DNA of 42,084 nt from Komagataeibacter kakiaceti JCM 25156 (GCF_000613305.1 NZ_BAIO01000003.1:1-42084); one strand, 5' to 3'; numbered from the stretch's first letter, positions 8,250 to 27,475 are shown. Program-made: numbers and translations. Notes: generated by a model not told the origin, from the letters alone.

Positions 8250-8782
8250 TATTTCTTCTTGCCTTCCTTGCGACGGATGGTTTCCGTTTCATAACGGACA
8301 CCCTTGCCCTTGTAGGGTTCGGGCTTGCGGAAGCTACGGATGTCAAGCGCAACCTGACCGACACGCTGCTTGTCGATACCTTCGACGGTGACAGCGGTCG
8401 GACGCGGCGTCGTGATCTTGATCCCTTCGGGAATCGCATAGACGATGTCATGCGAATAACCGAGATTCATGACCAGGTTCTTGCCCTGCACCGCGGCGCG
8501 ATAACCCGTTCCGGTAATTTCCAGCGTCTTGGAAAACCCTTCGGACACGCCCTTGACCATTCCCGCGATCAGGGAACGGGTGGTCCCCCACATCATGCGG
8601 GCCTGGGCAGCGGTATCGGTCGGCTTGACCGCAACCTTGCCATCCGCAACGTCAACCGCGACATGACGGGACAGCGGCAGCTTGAGTTCGCCCAGCTTCC
8701 CCTTTGCCGTCAGCACGCCATCAGCAATGGAAACCTGCACACCCGACGGAACTTCGACGGGATATTTGCCCACTCGCGACAT
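8249..8782 (-). CDS. rplF: 50S ribosomal protein L6
   Basis: 177-residue L6, made of two related domains near the factor-binding site. Start [19 protein letters not shown] is typical. The second domain carries [21 protein letters not shown] and the signature [17 protein letters not shown] near the C-terminus, ending in a basic EGKKK tail. It lies 10 bp after rpsH. Confidence 0.98.
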   Translation of the reverse strand: MSRVGKYPVEVPSGVQVSIADGVLTAKGKLGELKLPLSRHVAVDVADGKVAVKPTDTAAQARMMWGTTRSLIAGMVKGVSEGFSKTLEITGTGYRAAVQGKNLVMNLGYSHDIVYAIPEGIKITTPRPTAVTVEGIDKQRVGQVALDIRSFRKPEPYKGKGVRYETETIRRKEGKKK

Positions 8783-8792
8783 TTATCCCTCC

Positions 8793-9191
8793 TCAGAACA
8801 CACGGCAGAGGACTTCACCGCCAACATTGGCAGCGCGGGCCTCCGCATCGGACAGGACACCGCGCGGGGTCGACAGGATCGACACACCCAGCCCGGCATA
8901 GACACGCGGCAGTTCCTTGATCTTGGAATAGACGCGGCGTCCCGGCTTGGACACACGGTGGATTTCTTTGATGACCGGCTCGCCATCGAGATACTTCAGC
9001 TCGATACGCAACTGGGCCACGCCCTTGCGCAGTTCCTCACGGGAGAAACCACGGATATAGCCCTCGCGGCGCAGGGCCTCCAGGACACTGGCGCGCAGCT
9101 TGGAAGCCGGCGCGACGCATGCGGCATGCCGTGCACGCTGCGCATTGCGGATCCGGGTGAGCAGATCACCCAACGGATCAGAAAGTGACAT
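8793..9191 (-). CDS. rpsH: 30S ribosomal protein S8
   Basis: 132-residue S8, a primary binder of the 16S central domain. Start MSLSDPLGDLLTRIRNAQRA is the family signature; the C-terminal domain holds SKPGRRVYSKIKELPRVYAG and STPRGVLSDAEARAANVGGE. In enterobacteria S8 represses the spc operon through an mRNA mimic at rplE; no clear equivalent was recognised here. Confidence 0.98.
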   Translation of the reverse strand: MSLSDPLGDLLTRIRNAQRARHAACVAPASKLRASVLEALRREGYIRGFSREELRKGVAQLRIELKYLDGEPVIKEIHRVSKPGRRVYSKIKELPRVYAGLGVSILSTPRGVLSDAEARAANVGGEVLCRVF

Positions 9192-9203
9192 CGTTCCCTG
9201 CCC

Positions 9204-9509
9204 TTACCAGCTCGATTTGACCATACCCGGGATCTGACCATTGGAGGCCAAGTCGCGCAGGGCGATACGGCAGAGTTCGAACTTTCTGTAATTGGCGCGC
9301 GGACGCCCCGTCAACTTGCAGCGCAGGCGCACGCGGACGCGCGAACCATTGCGAGGAAGTTCAGCAAGCTTGAGCGATGCATCGAAACGATCTTCAACCG
9401 GCAGAGACCGGTCCATGATGATGTTCTTCAGTGCTGTCCGCTTAGCCCGGTCCCGGATTGCCATGCGCTCGCGCTTGACATTCCGGTTAACGGCGGAAAT
9501 TTTGGCCAT
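9204..9509 (-). CDS. rpsN: 30S ribosomal protein S14 (zinc-free long form)
   Basis: 101-residue S14, head of the small subunit. The ATG at 9509 gives [20 protein letters not shown] and is preceded by GGAGGG, so the 17 upstream in-frame codons are excluded. The C-terminal half [25 protein letters not shown] signature is present; the CXXC zinc motif of the short form is missing, so this is the C-minus type normal in proteobacteria. It follows rplE after a gap of about 105 bp in which I see no gene. Confidence 0.97.
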   Translation of the reverse strand: MAKISAVNRNVKRERMAIRDRAKRTALKNIIMDRSLPVEDRFDASLKLAELPRNGSRVRVRLRCKLTGRPRANYRKFELCRIALRDLASNGQIPGMVKSSW

Positions 9510-9615
9510 ACCTTGTTTTACCCTCCGGAACCTGTCGGGCCATTCCCAACGGTTTTCCAAACAACGTGTCTATTAGGTCTTCTGGACTTCAGACGGAAGC
9601 CCTTTCGCTACATTT

Positions 9616-10185
9616 TTATGCAGCGAAGGGCAGATCAAACGCCTTGAGCAGAGCCTTTGCTTCCGCATCCGTCTTCGCGGTGGTCACGAAGATGATGTCC
9701 ATGCCCCGGATCTCGTCTACCTTGTCGTATTCGATTTCCGGAAAGACGATCTGTTCCTTCAGGCCCATGGCGAAGTTGCCACGACCGTCAAAACCCTTGT
9801 TCGCCGGCAGCCCACGGAAATCACGCACGCGCGGCAGGGCGATCGTGACAAAACGGTCCAGGAATTCGAACATCTGCGTGCGACGCAGCGTCACCTTGCA
9901 CCCGATCGGCAGACCCTCACGGATCTTGAAGCCCGCGATCGCCTTCTTGGCAACCGTCTTGACCGGCTTCTGCCCCGCGATCAGGGTCATTTCCTTGACG
10001 GCGGCGTCCAGCTTCTTCTGGTCACCGGCGGCTTCGCCCACGCCCATGTTCAGGACGATCTTTTCGAGACGCGGAATCTGCATCTCGTTTTCGTACCCGA
10101 ATTCCGCGCGCAGCTTCGCGCGCAGCTCGTTCCTGTAGCGCTGCTGCATGCGCGGCACAGGGCGGGCCTCTTTCACTTCAGACAT
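9616..10185 (-). CDS. rplE: 50S ribosomal protein L5
   Basis: 189-residue L5, which binds 5S rRNA and contacts P-site tRNA. The ATG at 10185 ([17 protein letters not shown]) has GAGGAGG just upstream and lies 10 bp past the rplX stop, which excludes a longer reading. Hallmarks: [24 protein letters not shown]-type [30 protein letters not shown] and RVRDFRGL. The end [26 protein letters not shown] is typical. The N-terminus is about ten residues longer than in E. coli. Confidence 0.97.
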   Translation of the reverse strand: MSEVKEARPVPRMQQRYRNELRAKLRAEFGYENEMQIPRLEKIVLNMGVGEAAGDQKKLDAAVKEMTLIAGQKPVKTVAKKAIAGFKIREGLPIGCKVTLRRTQMFEFLDRFVTIALPRVRDFRGLPANKGFDGRGNFAMGLKEQIVFPEIEYDKVDEIRGMDIIFVTTAKTDAEAKALLKAFDLPFAA

Positions 10186-10195
10186 ACCCGCCTCC

Positions 10196-10516
10196 TCAGC
10201 CTTCGATAACTTCGCCGGTCGCCTTGGCGACGCGAACCTTGCGACCATCTTCCAGAACCCGGAAACCCACCTTGGTCGGGTCGCCGCTCTTGGGATCGAT
10301 CAGCTTCAGGTTGGACAGGTGTACAGGCATTTCCTTCTGGATGATGCCCCCCTGCTCACCCATGCGGGACGGACGGGTATGCCGCTTGGCGATTGCCACG
10401 CCACGGACGACAGCCTTGTTGGCCGCCGGCAGGACTGTAACAACCTCGCCACGGATTCCCTTGGAACCACCAGTGGTGACCAGAACCTGGTCACCCTTCT
10501 TGATACGAGCAGCCAT
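10196..10516 (-). CDS. rplX: 50S ribosomal protein L24
   Basis: 106-residue L24, an assembly initiator near the exit tunnel. The KOW motif region [20 protein letters not shown] is at 6-25, followed by [13 protein letters not shown] and [20 protein letters not shown]. Its ATG shares one base with the rplN stop (TAATG). Confidence 0.97.
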   Translation of the reverse strand: MAARIKKGDQVLVTTGGSKGIRGEVVTVLPAANKAVVRGVAIAKRHTRPSRMGEQGGIIQKEMPVHLSNLKLIDPKSGDPTKVGFRVLEDGRKVRVAKATGEVIEG

Positions 10517-10884
10517 TACAGCACCTCCGGTGCCAGCGAGATGATCTTCATGAACTTGCGCGCACGCAGTTCGCGCACGACCGGGCCAAAGATACGCGTG
10601 CCAATCGGCTCCTGCTGCTTGTTGATCAGCACGGCCGCGTTGCGGTCAAACCGGATGGCGCTGCCATCCGCACGGCGCACGGGGTAGGAAGTACGGACGA
10701 TCACCGCCTGGTGAACGTCGCCCTTCTTTACCTTCCCGCGGGGAATGGCCTCTTTGACGGACACGACAATCACGTCGCCGACCGAGGCAGTCTTCCGCTT
10801 GGAACCGCCCAGCACCTTGATGCACTGCACCTGACGGGCACCGGAATTGTCGGCCACGTCAAGGTTGGTCTCGGGATGGATCAT
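10516..10884 (-). CDS. rplN: 50S ribosomal protein L14
   Basis: 122-residue L14, an intersubunit-bridge protein and binding site of the silencing factor RsfS. Start [20 protein letters not shown], then [19 protein letters not shown] and [22 protein letters not shown]; the end is [12 protein letters not shown]. Exactly the family length. First gene of the spc portion, 15 bp after rpsQ with no terminator, so S10 and spc genes look co-transcribed. Confidence 0.98.
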   Translation of the reverse strand: MIHPETNLDVADNSGARQVQCIKVLGGSKRKTASVGDVIVVSVKEAIPRGKVKKGDVHQAVIVRTSYPVRRADGSAIRFDRNAAVLINKQQEPIGTRIFGPVVRELRARKFMKIISLAPEVL

Positions 10885-10899
10885 GGTCTATGCCCTTCT

Positions 10900-11181
10900 T
10901 TACGCCTGCGTACCAGACGCGGCACCGGCGGCAGCCGCGAGCGGCTGACCATTCCGGACAACGACAGTCCAGGTCTTGCGGCGGGAAATCGGGCGGCATT
11001 CTTCAATGCGCACCATGTCCCCCACCTTGCATTCATTCAAGCCGTCATGCGCCGCATACTTCTTCGAGCGACGAATGAACTTCTTATACAACGGATGGAT
11101 AACGCGACGATCGACAAGAACCGTTACGGTCTTGTCCATCTTGTCGCTGGTTACCCTTCCGGTCAGGACGCGCCTTGGCAT
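10900..11181 (-). CDS. rpsQ: 30S ribosomal protein S17
   Basis: 93-residue S17, an OB-fold primary assembly protein. Start [21 protein letters not shown], then [18 protein letters not shown] and [20 protein letters not shown] are all family marks. The last ~12 residues ([12 protein letters not shown]) form a low-complexity Ala-rich tail beyond the fold. Confidence 0.96.
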   Translation of the reverse strand: MPRRVLTGRVTSDKMDKTVTVLVDRRVIHPLYKKFIRRSKKYAAHDGLNECKVGDMVRIEECRPISRRKTWTVVVRNGQPLAAAAGAASGTQA

Positions 11182-11194
11182 CGCCCGTCTCCCT

Positions 11195-11431
11195 TCAGGA
11201 CTTTACTGCCGGCGCCTGGCCAGCGGAACTCTTCTTCACAACTTCGGTCGCAATCGTCTTCACACGCGCGATGTCACGACGGACCTCACGCATGCGGGAC
11301 TGCCCCTCGGTCTGGCCGGTCGCGTGCTGAAACCGAAGATTGAACTGCTCGCGCTTCAGATCGACGAGAAGCGTATCCAGTTCTTCAACAGTCTTGGCAC
11401 GCAGATCGGCCGGCTTTGTTGCCTTCGCCAT
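11195..11431 (-). CDS. rpmC: 50S ribosomal protein L29
   Basis: 78-residue L29, a two-helix protein at the exit tunnel that helps dock SRP and trigger factor. The core [20 protein letters not shown] and [20 protein letters not shown] is diagnostic, followed by [15 protein letters not shown]. Slightly extended at both ends relative to E. coli. One base separates it from the rplP stop. Confidence 0.95.
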   Translation of the reverse strand: MAKATKPADLRAKTVEELDTLLVDLKREQFNLRFQHATGQTEGQSRMREVRRDIARVKTIATEVVKKSSAGQAPAVKS

Positions 11432-11432
11432 C

Positions 11433-11849
11433 TCACGCCTCTCCGATACGGGTCACGAACTTTGTCTTGATCGGCAGCTTCGCCGCGCCAAGAGCCAGCG
11501 CTTCACGCGCGACTTCCGGCGGCACACCTTCGATCTCGAACAGAATTCGACCCGGCTTCACACGAGCCACCCAGTATTCAGGCGACCCCTTGCCGGACCC
11601 CATACGCACTTCTGCGGGCTTTGTCGAGACCGGAAGATCAGGGAAAATCCGAATCCAGACACGACCCGCACGTTTCATGGCGCGGGTAATGGCACGACGG
11701 GCAGCTTCGATCTGGCGGGCCGTGATCCGTTCAGGCTGGAGAGCCTTCAGGCCAAAAGCCCCGAAATTCAGGGTTGTGCCACCCTTGGCCAACCCATGAA
11801 TGCGCCCTTTGTGGGCCTTGCGGTACTTTGTCCGCTTGGGAGAAAGCAT
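11433..11849 (-). CDS. rplP: 50S ribosomal protein L16
   Basis: 138-residue L16, which contacts A-site tRNA near the peptidyl transferase centre. Start [19 protein letters not shown]; conserved [39 protein letters not shown] and [20 protein letters not shown]. Family length and both ends are normal. Confidence 0.98.
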   Translation of the reverse strand: MLSPKRTKYRKAHKGRIHGLAKGGTTLNFGAFGLKALQPERITARQIEAARRAITRAMKRAGRVWIRIFPDLPVSTKPAEVRMGSGKGSPEYWVARVKPGRILFEIEGVPPEVAREALALGAAKLPIKTKFVTRIGEA

Positions 11850-11903
11850 TTTCTAAATCCTCACGCGCCGCCTGGCGCATCTAGGTCCATTTGACCGCGC
11901 AGA

Positions 11904-12581
11904 TCAGCGCTGCGGGGCCTGTTCGGCGGCGCGACGGTCCTGCGCCAGCGGATCATGGGCAAGAATCTCGCCCTTGAAGATCCAGACCTTCACACCACAG
12001 GTGCCATAGGTCGTCTTGGCGGTCGCCACACCATAATCGATGTCCGCGCGCAGCGTATGCAGCGGCACCCGACCTTCGCGATACCACTCGATACGCGCGA
12101 TTTCCGCGCCGCCCAGACGGCCCGAGCAGTTGATCCGGATACCCTGCGCGCCAAGGCGCATGGCGGACTGCACGGCGCGCTTCATGGCGCGACGGAACGC
12201 AACGCGACGTTCGAGCTGCTGCGCGATGTTCTCGGCCACGAGGGTCGCATCGATTTCCGGCTTGCGGATCTCGACGATGTTCAGCGCGACATCGGTCTTG
12301 GCCATGCGGGCCAGATCCTTGCGCAGCACGTCGATATCCTGCCCCTTCTTGCCGATCACCACGCCCGGACGGGCCGCGTAGATGGTAACGCGGGGCTTCT
12401 TGGCCGGACGTTCGATAACCACACGGGACACACCCGCACCGGACAGCTTGCGACGCAGATAGGCGCGCAGCTTCAGGTCATCATGCAGCAGGCGCGCATA
12501 ATCGGCATCGGCGTACCAGCGGCTGTCCCATGTCCGGTTAATACCGAGCCGCAGCCCGATCGGATTAACTTTATGTCCCAT
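11904..12581 (-). CDS. rpsC: 30S ribosomal protein S3
   Basis: 225-residue S3, at the mRNA entry channel. Start [20 protein letters not shown]; the KH domain includes [20 protein letters not shown] with the GXXG-type loop (GKKG). The C-terminal domain carries [20 protein letters not shown] and the signature [20 protein letters not shown], ending in a short Arg/Ala/Gln tail. It lies 3 bp after rplV. Confidence 0.98.
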   Translation of the reverse strand: MGHKVNPIGLRLGINRTWDSRWYADADYARLLHDDLKLRAYLRRKLSGAGVSRVVIERPAKKPRVTIYAARPGVVIGKKGQDIDVLRKDLARMAKTDVALNIVEIRKPEIDATLVAENIAQQLERRVAFRRAMKRAVQSAMRLGAQGIRINCSGRLGGAEIARIEWYREGRVPLHTLRADIDYGVATAKTTYGTCGVKVWIFKGEILAHDPLAQDRRAAEQAPQR

Positions 12582-12584
12582 GGA

Positions 12585-12986
12585 TCAGGCTGCCTTTTTT
12601 TCGGTTTCAGCTTCGGACTTCTTTTCAGCCACAACGATGGTCAGGTGGCTGAAAAACTTCTCGATGCGGGCCGAACGGCCACGACCACGTGCGTGGAAAC
12701 GACGCATCACGATCGACTTGCCCACCTCTGCGCGGGCGACAACCAGCTGGTCAACGTCCAGCTGATGGTTGTTCTCGGCATTGGCGATCGCGCTTTCCAG
12801 GGTCTTCTTGACCTGCTGGGCGATACGCCGCTTGGAGAAAGTGAGCGTGGCGATCGCCTGCCCGGCCGGCTTGTTGCGGATCAGACCCGCAACAAGGTTC
12901 AGCTTGCGCGGGCTGATGCGGATATTCCGCGTCATGGCCTGCGCTTCGGTTTCCGCGAGCGTGCGCGGATGCTTAGGCTTGCTCAT
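12585..12986 (-). CDS. rplV: 50S ribosomal protein L22
   Basis: 133-residue L22; its beta-hairpin lines the exit tunnel and is a site of macrolide-resistance changes. Seen: [20 protein letters not shown] near 22-41, [20 protein letters not shown] and the hairpin tip [20 protein letters not shown]. The Ala/Glu/Lys-rich C-terminal tail exceeds the E. coli length. The N-terminal ~17 residues before MTRNIRIS are variable, and a start at that inner Met cannot be excluded. Confidence 0.96.
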   Translation of the reverse strand: MSKPKHPRTLAETEAQAMTRNIRISPRKLNLVAGLIRNKPAGQAIATLTFSKRRIAQQVKKTLESAIANAENNHQLDVDQLVVARAEVGKSIVMRRFHARGRGRSARIEKFFSHLTIVVAEKKSEAETEKKAA

Positions 12987-12988
12987 GA

Positions 12989-13267
12989 TCAGCCCCGCTT
13001 CGCTTTCTTGTCCGAAGAATGACCCGTGAAGGTACGGGTCGGCGAAAATTCACCGAACTTGTGCCCCACCATATTCTCGGAGACCTGCACGGGCAGGAAT
13101 TTGTGCCCGTTATAGACGCCGAACGTCAGCCCGACGAACTGCGGCAGGATGGTGGATCGACGCGACCAGATCTTGATCACTTCGTTACGGCCCGATGCGC
13201 GCGATGCATCGGCTTTGTTCAGCAGATACCCGTCCACGAACGGGCCCTTCCAGACGGAACGTGCCAT
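12989..13267 (-). CDS. rpsS: 30S ribosomal protein S19
   Basis: 92-residue S19, head protein forming bridge B1a. [20 protein letters not shown] and [20 protein letters not shown] are diagnostic, as is [20 protein letters not shown] and [20 protein letters not shown]. Normal length. Confidence 0.98.
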   Translation of the reverse strand: MARSVWKGPFVDGYLLNKADASRASGRNEVIKIWSRRSTILPQFVGLTFGVYNGHKFLPVQVSENMVGHKFGEFSPTRTFTGHSSDKKAKRG

Positions 13268-13279
13268 CTTAAATGCCCC

Positions 13280-14110
13280 TTACTTGCCGGTCTTCCGGCG
13301 ACGGATAATCAGACTGTCCGTACGCTTGTTGACCCTGGTCTTGTAACCCTTAGTCGGCTTGCCCCATGGCGTAACCGGATGACGCCCGCCCGAGGTGCGT
13401 CCCTCACCACCGCCATGCGGATGGTCAACCGGGTTCATGACAACACCACGGTTATGCGGACGGCGGCCCAGCCAGCGGCTGCGGCCGGCCTTGCCCATAT
13501 GCTGGTTCATGTTGTCCGGGTTAGACACGGCGCCAATGGTCGCCATGCATTCCGCGCGGACAACACGCAGCTCACCGGACTGCAGCTTGATCTGGGCGTA
13601 ACCCATATCCTTGCCGACCAGCTGGGCATAGGTGCCAGCGGAACGTGCAATCTTGCCACCGCCACCGGCCTTGAGCTCGATGTTGTGGATGATCGTGCCC
13701 ACCGGAACGGCGGACAGCGGCATCGCGTTGCCCGGCTTGATGTCGGCGCGCGCACCGGCGACAACCTGATCACCCGCCTTCAGGCGCTGCGGCGCGATGA
13801 TGTAGGCCAGTTCGCCGTCTTCATACTTGATGAGCGCGATGAACGCCGTGCGGTTCGGATCGTATTCCAGACGCTCCACCGTGCCGACTACGTCGAACTT
13901 GCGACGCTTGAAGTCAACATAGCGATAGGACTGCTTGTGTCCGCCACCGATGAAACGCGAGGTGGTGCGGCCGTGGTTGTTACGACCGCCGCTCTTGTTC
14001 TTCCCCTCGGTCAGGCCCTTTACGGGCTTGCCCTTCCACAGCTCCTTGCGGTCGATCAGAACCGTTCCGCGCAGGCTGGGGGTAACTGGATTAAAGTGCT
14101 TCAATGCCAT
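13280..14110 (-). CDS. rplB: 50S ribosomal protein L2
   Basis: 276-residue L2, needed for subunit association and close to the peptidyl transferase centre. Start [37 protein letters not shown], then [20 protein letters not shown], and the C-terminal [20 protein letters not shown] carrying the conserved functional histidine. Normal size and ends. Confidence 0.98.
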   Translation of the reverse strand: MALKHFNPVTPSLRGTVLIDRKELWKGKPVKGLTEGKNKSGGRNNHGRTTSRFIGGGHKQSYRYVDFKRRKFDVVGTVERLEYDPNRTAFIALIKYEDGELAYIIAPQRLKAGDQVVAGARADIKPGNAMPLSAVPVGTIIHNIELKAGGGGKIARSAGTYAQLVGKDMGYAQIKLQSGELRVVRAECMATIGAVSNPDNMNQHMGKAGRSRWLGRRPHNRGVVMNPVDHPHGGGEGRTSGGRHPVTPWGKPTKGYKTRVNKRTDSLIIRRRKTGK

Positions 14111-14126
14111 TTCTTGTCACCCCGCG

Positions 14127-14462
14127 TCAGACCAGCTTCGCGGTCAGGTCGATGGACTGACCTTCAGCAAGCTGGACAAACGCCTTCTTCACATCCGAAC
14201 GCTGGCCGGGACGTCCCTTGAAGCGCTTGGCCTTCCCTTTCTGGATGAGTGTGTTCACACCCAGAACCTTCACACCAAACAGCGTCTCGACCGCTACCTT
14301 GATCTCCGGCTTCGTCGCGGTGATCGCGACCTTGAAACCGACCTGATTCTTCTCGGACAGGGCTGTCGCCTTTTCCGTGATCAGGGGGGAGCGGATGATG
14401 TCGTACATCGCTTCCCGGGACATACGCTCCGCCTTCTTGCGGATTGCCAGGATGTTGGTCAT
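14127..14462 (-). CDS. rplW: 50S ribosomal protein L23
   Basis: 111-residue L23, docking site for trigger factor and SRP at the tunnel exit. The core is [20 protein letters not shown], then [20 protein letters not shown] and the basic loop [20 protein letters not shown]. The ATG at 14462 overlaps the rplD stop by 4 bp (ATGA), which favours it over the internal Met codons 14 or 19, although the first ~18 residues are longer than usual. Confidence 0.95.
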   Translation of the reverse strand: MTNILAIRKKAERMSREAMYDIIRSPLITEKATALSEKNQVGFKVAITATKPEIKVAVETLFGVKVLGVNTLIQKGKAKRFKGRPGQRSDVKKAFVQLAEGQSIDLTAKLV

Positions 14463-15073
14463 GCCAGACGCTCCTTCAGGCCCTCAACCCCGGCGCGGGT
14501 GATCGCCAGCACCTCATGGTTGAGGATGTCATAGACATTCGCGCCCACTGTCGGAAGAATGTCGATCTTCGGCAGGTTGCGCGCGGCGCGGCCGAAGTTC
14601 TCTTCAACCGCCGCATCCACGATCAGCGCAGACGTCCAGCCCAGAACCTTCAGCTTCCGGGCCAGTTCGGCCGACTTGCCCGACGCGGTCGCCGCTTCGA
14701 GCACGACCAGCTTTCCTTCCGCCGCCTTCTGCGACAGGGCGGAAATCAGGCCCAGGCGACGCACCTTCTTGGGCAGGTCATAGCCATGGTCACGCACGAC
14801 CGGGCCATGGACCGCACCACCGGTACGATACTGCGGCGAACGCAGCGAACCCTGACGGGCGCTACCCGTGCCTTTCTGGCGGTAGGGCTTCTTGGTCGTG
14901 CCGGAGACTTCCCCCATGCCCTTGACCTTGTGCGTCCCTGCCCGGCGCTTGGCCAGCTGCCAATGCACCACACGCGCCATGATATCCGTGCGCGGCGTTG
15001 CGGCGAAAATCTCGTCCGGAAGGCTGGCGGTACCTGCGCTCCCGTTATCGAGGGTTTTGATTTCGTAATCCAT
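14459..15073 (-). CDS. rplD: 50S ribosomal protein L4
   Basis: 204-residue L4, tunnel-lining protein. The extended loop contains [20 protein letters not shown] and [20 protein letters not shown]; the C-terminal part has [20 protein letters not shown]. In E. coli L4 autoregulates the S10 operon; whether it does so here is unknown. Start [12 protein letters not shown] at 15073, 12 bp after the repaired rplC stop. Confidence 0.97.
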   Translation of the reverse strand: MDYEIKTLDNGSAGTASLPDEIFAATPRTDIMARVVHWQLAKRRAGTHKVKGMGEVSGTTKKPYRQKGTGSARQGSLRSPQYRTGGAVHGPVVRDHGYDLPKKVRRLGLISALSQKAAEGKLVVLEAATASGKSAELARKLKVLGWTSALIVDAAVEENFGRAARNLPKIDILPTVGANVYDILNHEVLAITRAGVEGLKERLA

Positions 15074-15085
15074 TGCCCTCTATCC

Positions 15086-15768
15086 TCAGCCCGCAGCCTC
15101 AACCAGGGCCGCCGGATACGGCGCCTCGGCATGACGGGCCTTCTTGATCGCATCACGAACCAGAACCACTTCATTCTTTCCGCCCGGCACGGAGCCACGG
15201 ATCATGATGAGGTTCTTCTCGCGTCGACAGCCGCTACCTCAAGGTTCAGCGTGGTCACACGCTCGGAACCGAGATGGCCAGCCATCTTCTTGTTCTTGAA
15301 GACCTTACCCGGATCCTGACGGTTACCCGTCGAACCATGGGAACGGTGACTGATCGAGACACCGTGGGTGGCTTCGAGACCGGCAAAGTTCCAGCGCTTC
15401 ATCGCGCCAGCGAAACCCTTACCTTTGCTGGTGCCGGTAACGTCCACCTTCTGCCCCGCCACGAAATGGGCGGCGGACAGAGAAGCCCCGACTTCCAGAA
15501 CGGCATCATCCGCAACGCGGAATTCAGCCAGCTTCTTCTTGGGCTCGACCTTGGCCTTGGCAAAATGGCCGCGGTTCGGCTTCGATACATTCTTGACCTT
15601 GGCCTTGCCCGCGCCGAGCTGCACGGCCGTGTAGCCGTCGCGTTCGGTGGTACGGACATCAACCACCTGCAGATCATCAACCTGCAGGACAGTCACCGGC
15701 ACATGTGTGCCGTCTTCCTTGAACAGCCGGGTCATACCCAGCTTTTTTGCGATCAATCCGGTGCGCAT
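15086..15768 (-). CDS. rplC: 50S ribosomal protein L3 (one frameshift near the C-terminus)
   Basis: L3 organises the peptidyl transferase region. From ATG 15768 the product opens [20 protein letters not shown] and has [20 protein letters not shown] and [20 protein letters not shown]. The frame breaks after LEVAAVDA. Restoring one C on the plus strand near 15220 gives [20 protein letters not shown] and VRDAIKK, the expected L3 ending, for about 227 residues. An in-frame codon at 15798 would give ten more residues overlapping rpsJ and is less likely. The break is best explained by a missing base in the sequence. Confidence 0.94.
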
Positions 15769-15778
15769 CGTCTGGACC

Positions 15779-16087
15779 TTAGAGTTTAATCTCGACATCC
15801 ACGCCAGCGGCGAGGTCGAGTTTCATGAGAGCGTCCACGGTCTGCGGGGTCGGCTCGACAATGTCGAGCAGCCGGCGATGGGTCCGAATTTCGAACTGCT
15901 CGCGGCTTTTCTTGTCCACGTGGGGGGAGCGGTTTACGGTAAACCGTTCAATATGCGTCGGCAGCGGGATAGGACCCCGAACCCGCGCACCCGTACGCTT
16001 CGCCGTATTGACGATCTCCTTCGTGCTGTTGTCTAGCACCCGATGATCGTACGCCTTCAGGCGAATGCGGATGTTCTGGTTGTCCAT
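15779..16087 (-). CDS. rpsJ: 30S ribosomal protein S10 (NusE)
   Basis: 102-residue S10, head protein and, as NusE, partner of NusB/NusG in antitermination. [40 protein letters not shown] and [20 protein letters not shown] are diagnostic. First gene of the S10 block, separated from tuf by a 104-bp gap with two hairpins. Confidence 0.98.
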   Translation of the reverse strand: MDNQNIRIRLKAYDHRVLDNSTKEIVNTAKRTGARVRGPIPLPTHIERFTVNRSPHVDKKSREQFEIRTHRRLLDIVEPTPQTVDALMKLDLAAGVDVEIKL

Positions 16088-16113
16088 CTTTCTGTTTCAG
16101 TCCAACTTTACCT

Positions 16114-16167
16114 GATTCGGGGGAACCCGATCCGCAATGGAAACCCGGCCGGATTGCTCCGACCGGG
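16114..16167 (-). promoter_or_regulatory. Hairpins in the tuf-rpsJ gap (S10 leader)
   Basis: On the reverse strand CCCGGTCGGA-GCAA-TCCGGCCGGG (16144-16167) is a 10-bp stem with one G-U pair closed by a GNRA-type tetraloop, followed by only three T. Further on, 16114-16132 forms a 7-bp stem with one bulge. It could be a partial terminator after tuf or a leader structure for S10 regulation. The structure is seen; the role is inferred. Confidence 0.5.
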
Positions 16168-16191
16168 ATGCCACAGTTCAGTTACGTCCGA

Positions 16192-17382
<1,191 letters not shown>

Positions 17383-17447
17383 CGTTTTCTCCGTTAACTC
17401 AGCCTCATGCCGAGAGTCGGGTTGGAAAGTTCCGTTTCGGAAGTCGA

Positions 17448-17465
17448 GCCGGTAGATAGACCGGC
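17448..17465 (-). promoter_or_regulatory. Small hairpin in the rpsG-tuf gap
   Basis: A perfect 6-bp stem GCCGGT/ACCGGC with a 6-nt loop lies just after rpsG, where fusA would be expected. A shorter 5-bp stem lies at 17430-17442. No U tract follows either. Confidence 0.35.
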
Positions 17466-17475
17466 CAGACCGCCT

Positions 17476-17952
17476 TTACCAGCGGTAATGACTGAACGCC
17501 TTGTTGGCTTCGGCCATGCGGTGCGTGTCTTCGCGCTTCTTGACCGCGGCGCCACGATTGTTGACGGCGTCAAGAAGCTCGTTGGACAGGCGCTCCTGCA
17601 TGGTGTTCTCGCCCCGCTTGCGCGAAGCGTCGATCAGCCAGCGGATGGCCAGCGCCTGGCGGCGCTCGGCCCGGACTTCAACCGGAACCTGGTATGTCGC
17701 GCCGCCAACACGGCGGGAACGCACCTCGACAGCCGGCTTGACGTTGTCCAGCGCACCGTGGAACATCACCACGGGGTCCGCGGCTGCGCCACCCCGGCGA
17801 CGCAGCACCTCAAGGGCGCCATAGACGATCCCTTCGGCGGTGGACTTCTTGCCGTCGTACATCAGGGCGTTCATGAAACGCGTAATGACGACGTCACCAA
17901 ATTTCGGATCGGGAAGAATCTCACGCTTGACTGCGCGATGACGGCGACTCAT
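17476..17952 (-). CDS. rpsG: 30S ribosomal protein S7
   Basis: 158-residue S7, the primary binder of the 16S 3' domain, at the E site. Start [20 protein letters not shown], then [40 protein letters not shown] and [20 protein letters not shown]; ends FSHYRW. In E. coli S7 autoregulates the str operon through the rpsL-rpsG spacer; here that spacer is only 15 bp. Confidence 0.98.
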   Translation of the reverse strand: MSRRHRAVKREILPDPKFGDVVITRFMNALMYDGKKSTAEGIVYGALEVLRRRGGAAADPVVMFHGALDNVKPAVEVRSRRVGGATYQVPVEVRAERRQALAIRWLIDASRKRGENTMQERLSNELLDAVNNRGAAVKKREDTHRMAEANKAFSHYRW

Positions 17953-17967
17953 GCCTCGTTATTCCTT

Positions 17968-18337
17968 TTACTTAGGACGCTTCGCGCCATAGAGCGAGCG
18001 ACGCTGACGACGCTTGGCGATACCCTGGGTGTCCAGAACGCCGCGCAGGATGTGATAACGCACGCCAGGAAGATCCTTAACGCGACCACCACGGATCAGG
18101 ACAACACTATGTTCCTGGAGGTTATGCCCCTCACCCGGAATATAGCTCACAACCTCATAACCGTTGGTCAGGCGTACTTTTGCCACCTTACGCAGAGCCG
18201 AGTTCGGCTTCTTCGGTGTGGTTGTGTAAACACGAGTACAAACGCCACGCTTCTGCGGACAGCCCTGCAGGCAGGTACCTTGTTGCGTTTGGCTGCGGGC
18301 TCGCGACCTTTCGCGATCAACTGGTTGATGGTCGCAT
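17968..18337 (-). CDS. rpsL: 30S ribosomal protein S12 (two frameshifts near the 5' end)
   Basis: S12 sits in the decoding centre. The last ~100 residues read cleanly from [20 protein letters not shown], with wild-type Lys at the two streptomycin-resistance positions (TTPKKPNS and GGRVKDLPG), to GAKRPK. The N-terminus is broken. A second frame gives [20 protein letters not shown] and joins to the ATG at 18337 if one G is restored on the gene strand near 18334; restoring a C near 18270 joins it to LQGCPQKRG. The repaired product is 123 residues, exactly normal. Without repair the gene would appear as an unrelated 173-residue product with a spurious N-terminus. Confidence 0.94.
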
Positions 18338-18555
18338 ACGCCTTTCCCGATCCTTACAAAATTCGGCCGGCCAACCGCATATCCGGTTACCGACTGTCGT
18401 TCACAACAAAACCCCAACGAATGACAACCATCCGTTCGGGCATCATATTTACATCCGGCCTGGGCAGCCCGATTCCCGGACTGCGGCACCGCATGCCTGC
18501 ATGCTGCATTCGACGGCCAACAACGTCTTTCAGACAGGGCTAGCCGAGGGCGCGG

Positions 18556-18584
18556 AACCTACGGGCATAATGACCAAAAGTCAA
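18556..18584 (-). promoter_or_regulatory. Candidate promoter of the str operon (rpsL-rpsG-tuf)
   Basis: Reverse strand TTGACT (18579-18584), 17-nt spacer, TAGGTT (18556-18561), about 220 bp before rpsL. It lies in the only long gap (18338-18751) between rpoC and rpsL. The rest of the gap holds no gene; it has minor stems at 18595-18624 (GGATTCG/CGAATCC) and a strong one at 18708-18735. The -10 resembles the one proposed for rplK. Confidence 0.5.
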
Positions 18585-18707
18585 GCCTTCCGCAGGATTC
18601 GCTCTGGTCTGACGCAACGAATCCGTTCCATCAGTCTGGAACACCATTCCGTCCGGCAGCAGATAGCGCCGGAATCGGATGGTGACAATAGTGCAGCACC
18701 GAATCAT

Positions 18708-18735
18708 TCCGGATACCAGCTTCCCGGTATCCGGA
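18708..18735 (-). terminator. Perfect hairpin after rpoC, probable terminator or processing site
   Basis: A 10-bp perfect stem TCCGGATACC/GGTATCCGGA with an 8-nt loop begins 17 bp past the rpoC stop. It lacks a U tract (AATGATTCG follows), so it may act with Rho or as an RNase barrier between rpoBC and the str genes. Confidence 0.5.
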
Positions 18736-18751
18736 CATGAGGTTCGTATGG

Positions 18752-23000
<4,249 letters not shown>

Positions 23001-23048
23001 ACTCCTGAAAGAAAAACGTATGGACTGATGTGCACCATGGGGCCGGGA

Positions 23049-27220
<4,172 letters not shown>

Positions 27221-27309
27221 CGCCTATCCTGCCCCCATCCACACAGGCCCGCACGGTCATGACACGAATGTCACATGGACTGCGCGGCCCTTGAAAATCC
27301 TTGGCGGAT

Positions 27310-27419
27310 CAGTCCGGCTTGCAACCGGCCCGACCCTATCTACCACCGAAGGCGCCCGAAGCCTCGCGGCCAGGGCGCCTGTAACGGCCAAGGGGGCGGA
27401 AACCTGATGGTTTCCACCC
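27310..27419 (-). promoter_or_regulatory. rplL-rpoB leader with attenuator-like hairpin and an element shared with rpsM
   Basis: The 255-bp gap between rplL and rpoB holds, in transcript order, an 11-bp stem around GGAAACC-ATCA-GGTTTCC (27394-27419, one G-U pair) and then, at 27310-27340, GAT-AGGGTCGGG followed by CCGGTTGCAAGCCGG. The second block nearly matches the rpsM leader (4316-4345). In E. coli the equivalent gap holds an attenuator and an RNase III site; that analogy is inference. Confidence 0.5.
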
Positions 27420-27475
27420 TCACCTGAATATCTCAACCCGGTTACGCCACCATGGACGCATCCAGTTGGGCCGAT

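Noticed and set aside
18338..18751. A small gene in the rpoC-rpsL gap
   Set aside because: Open frames there lack ribosome-binding sites and run through the rpsL 5' end or hairpins; the gap is better read as terminator plus promoter and leader.
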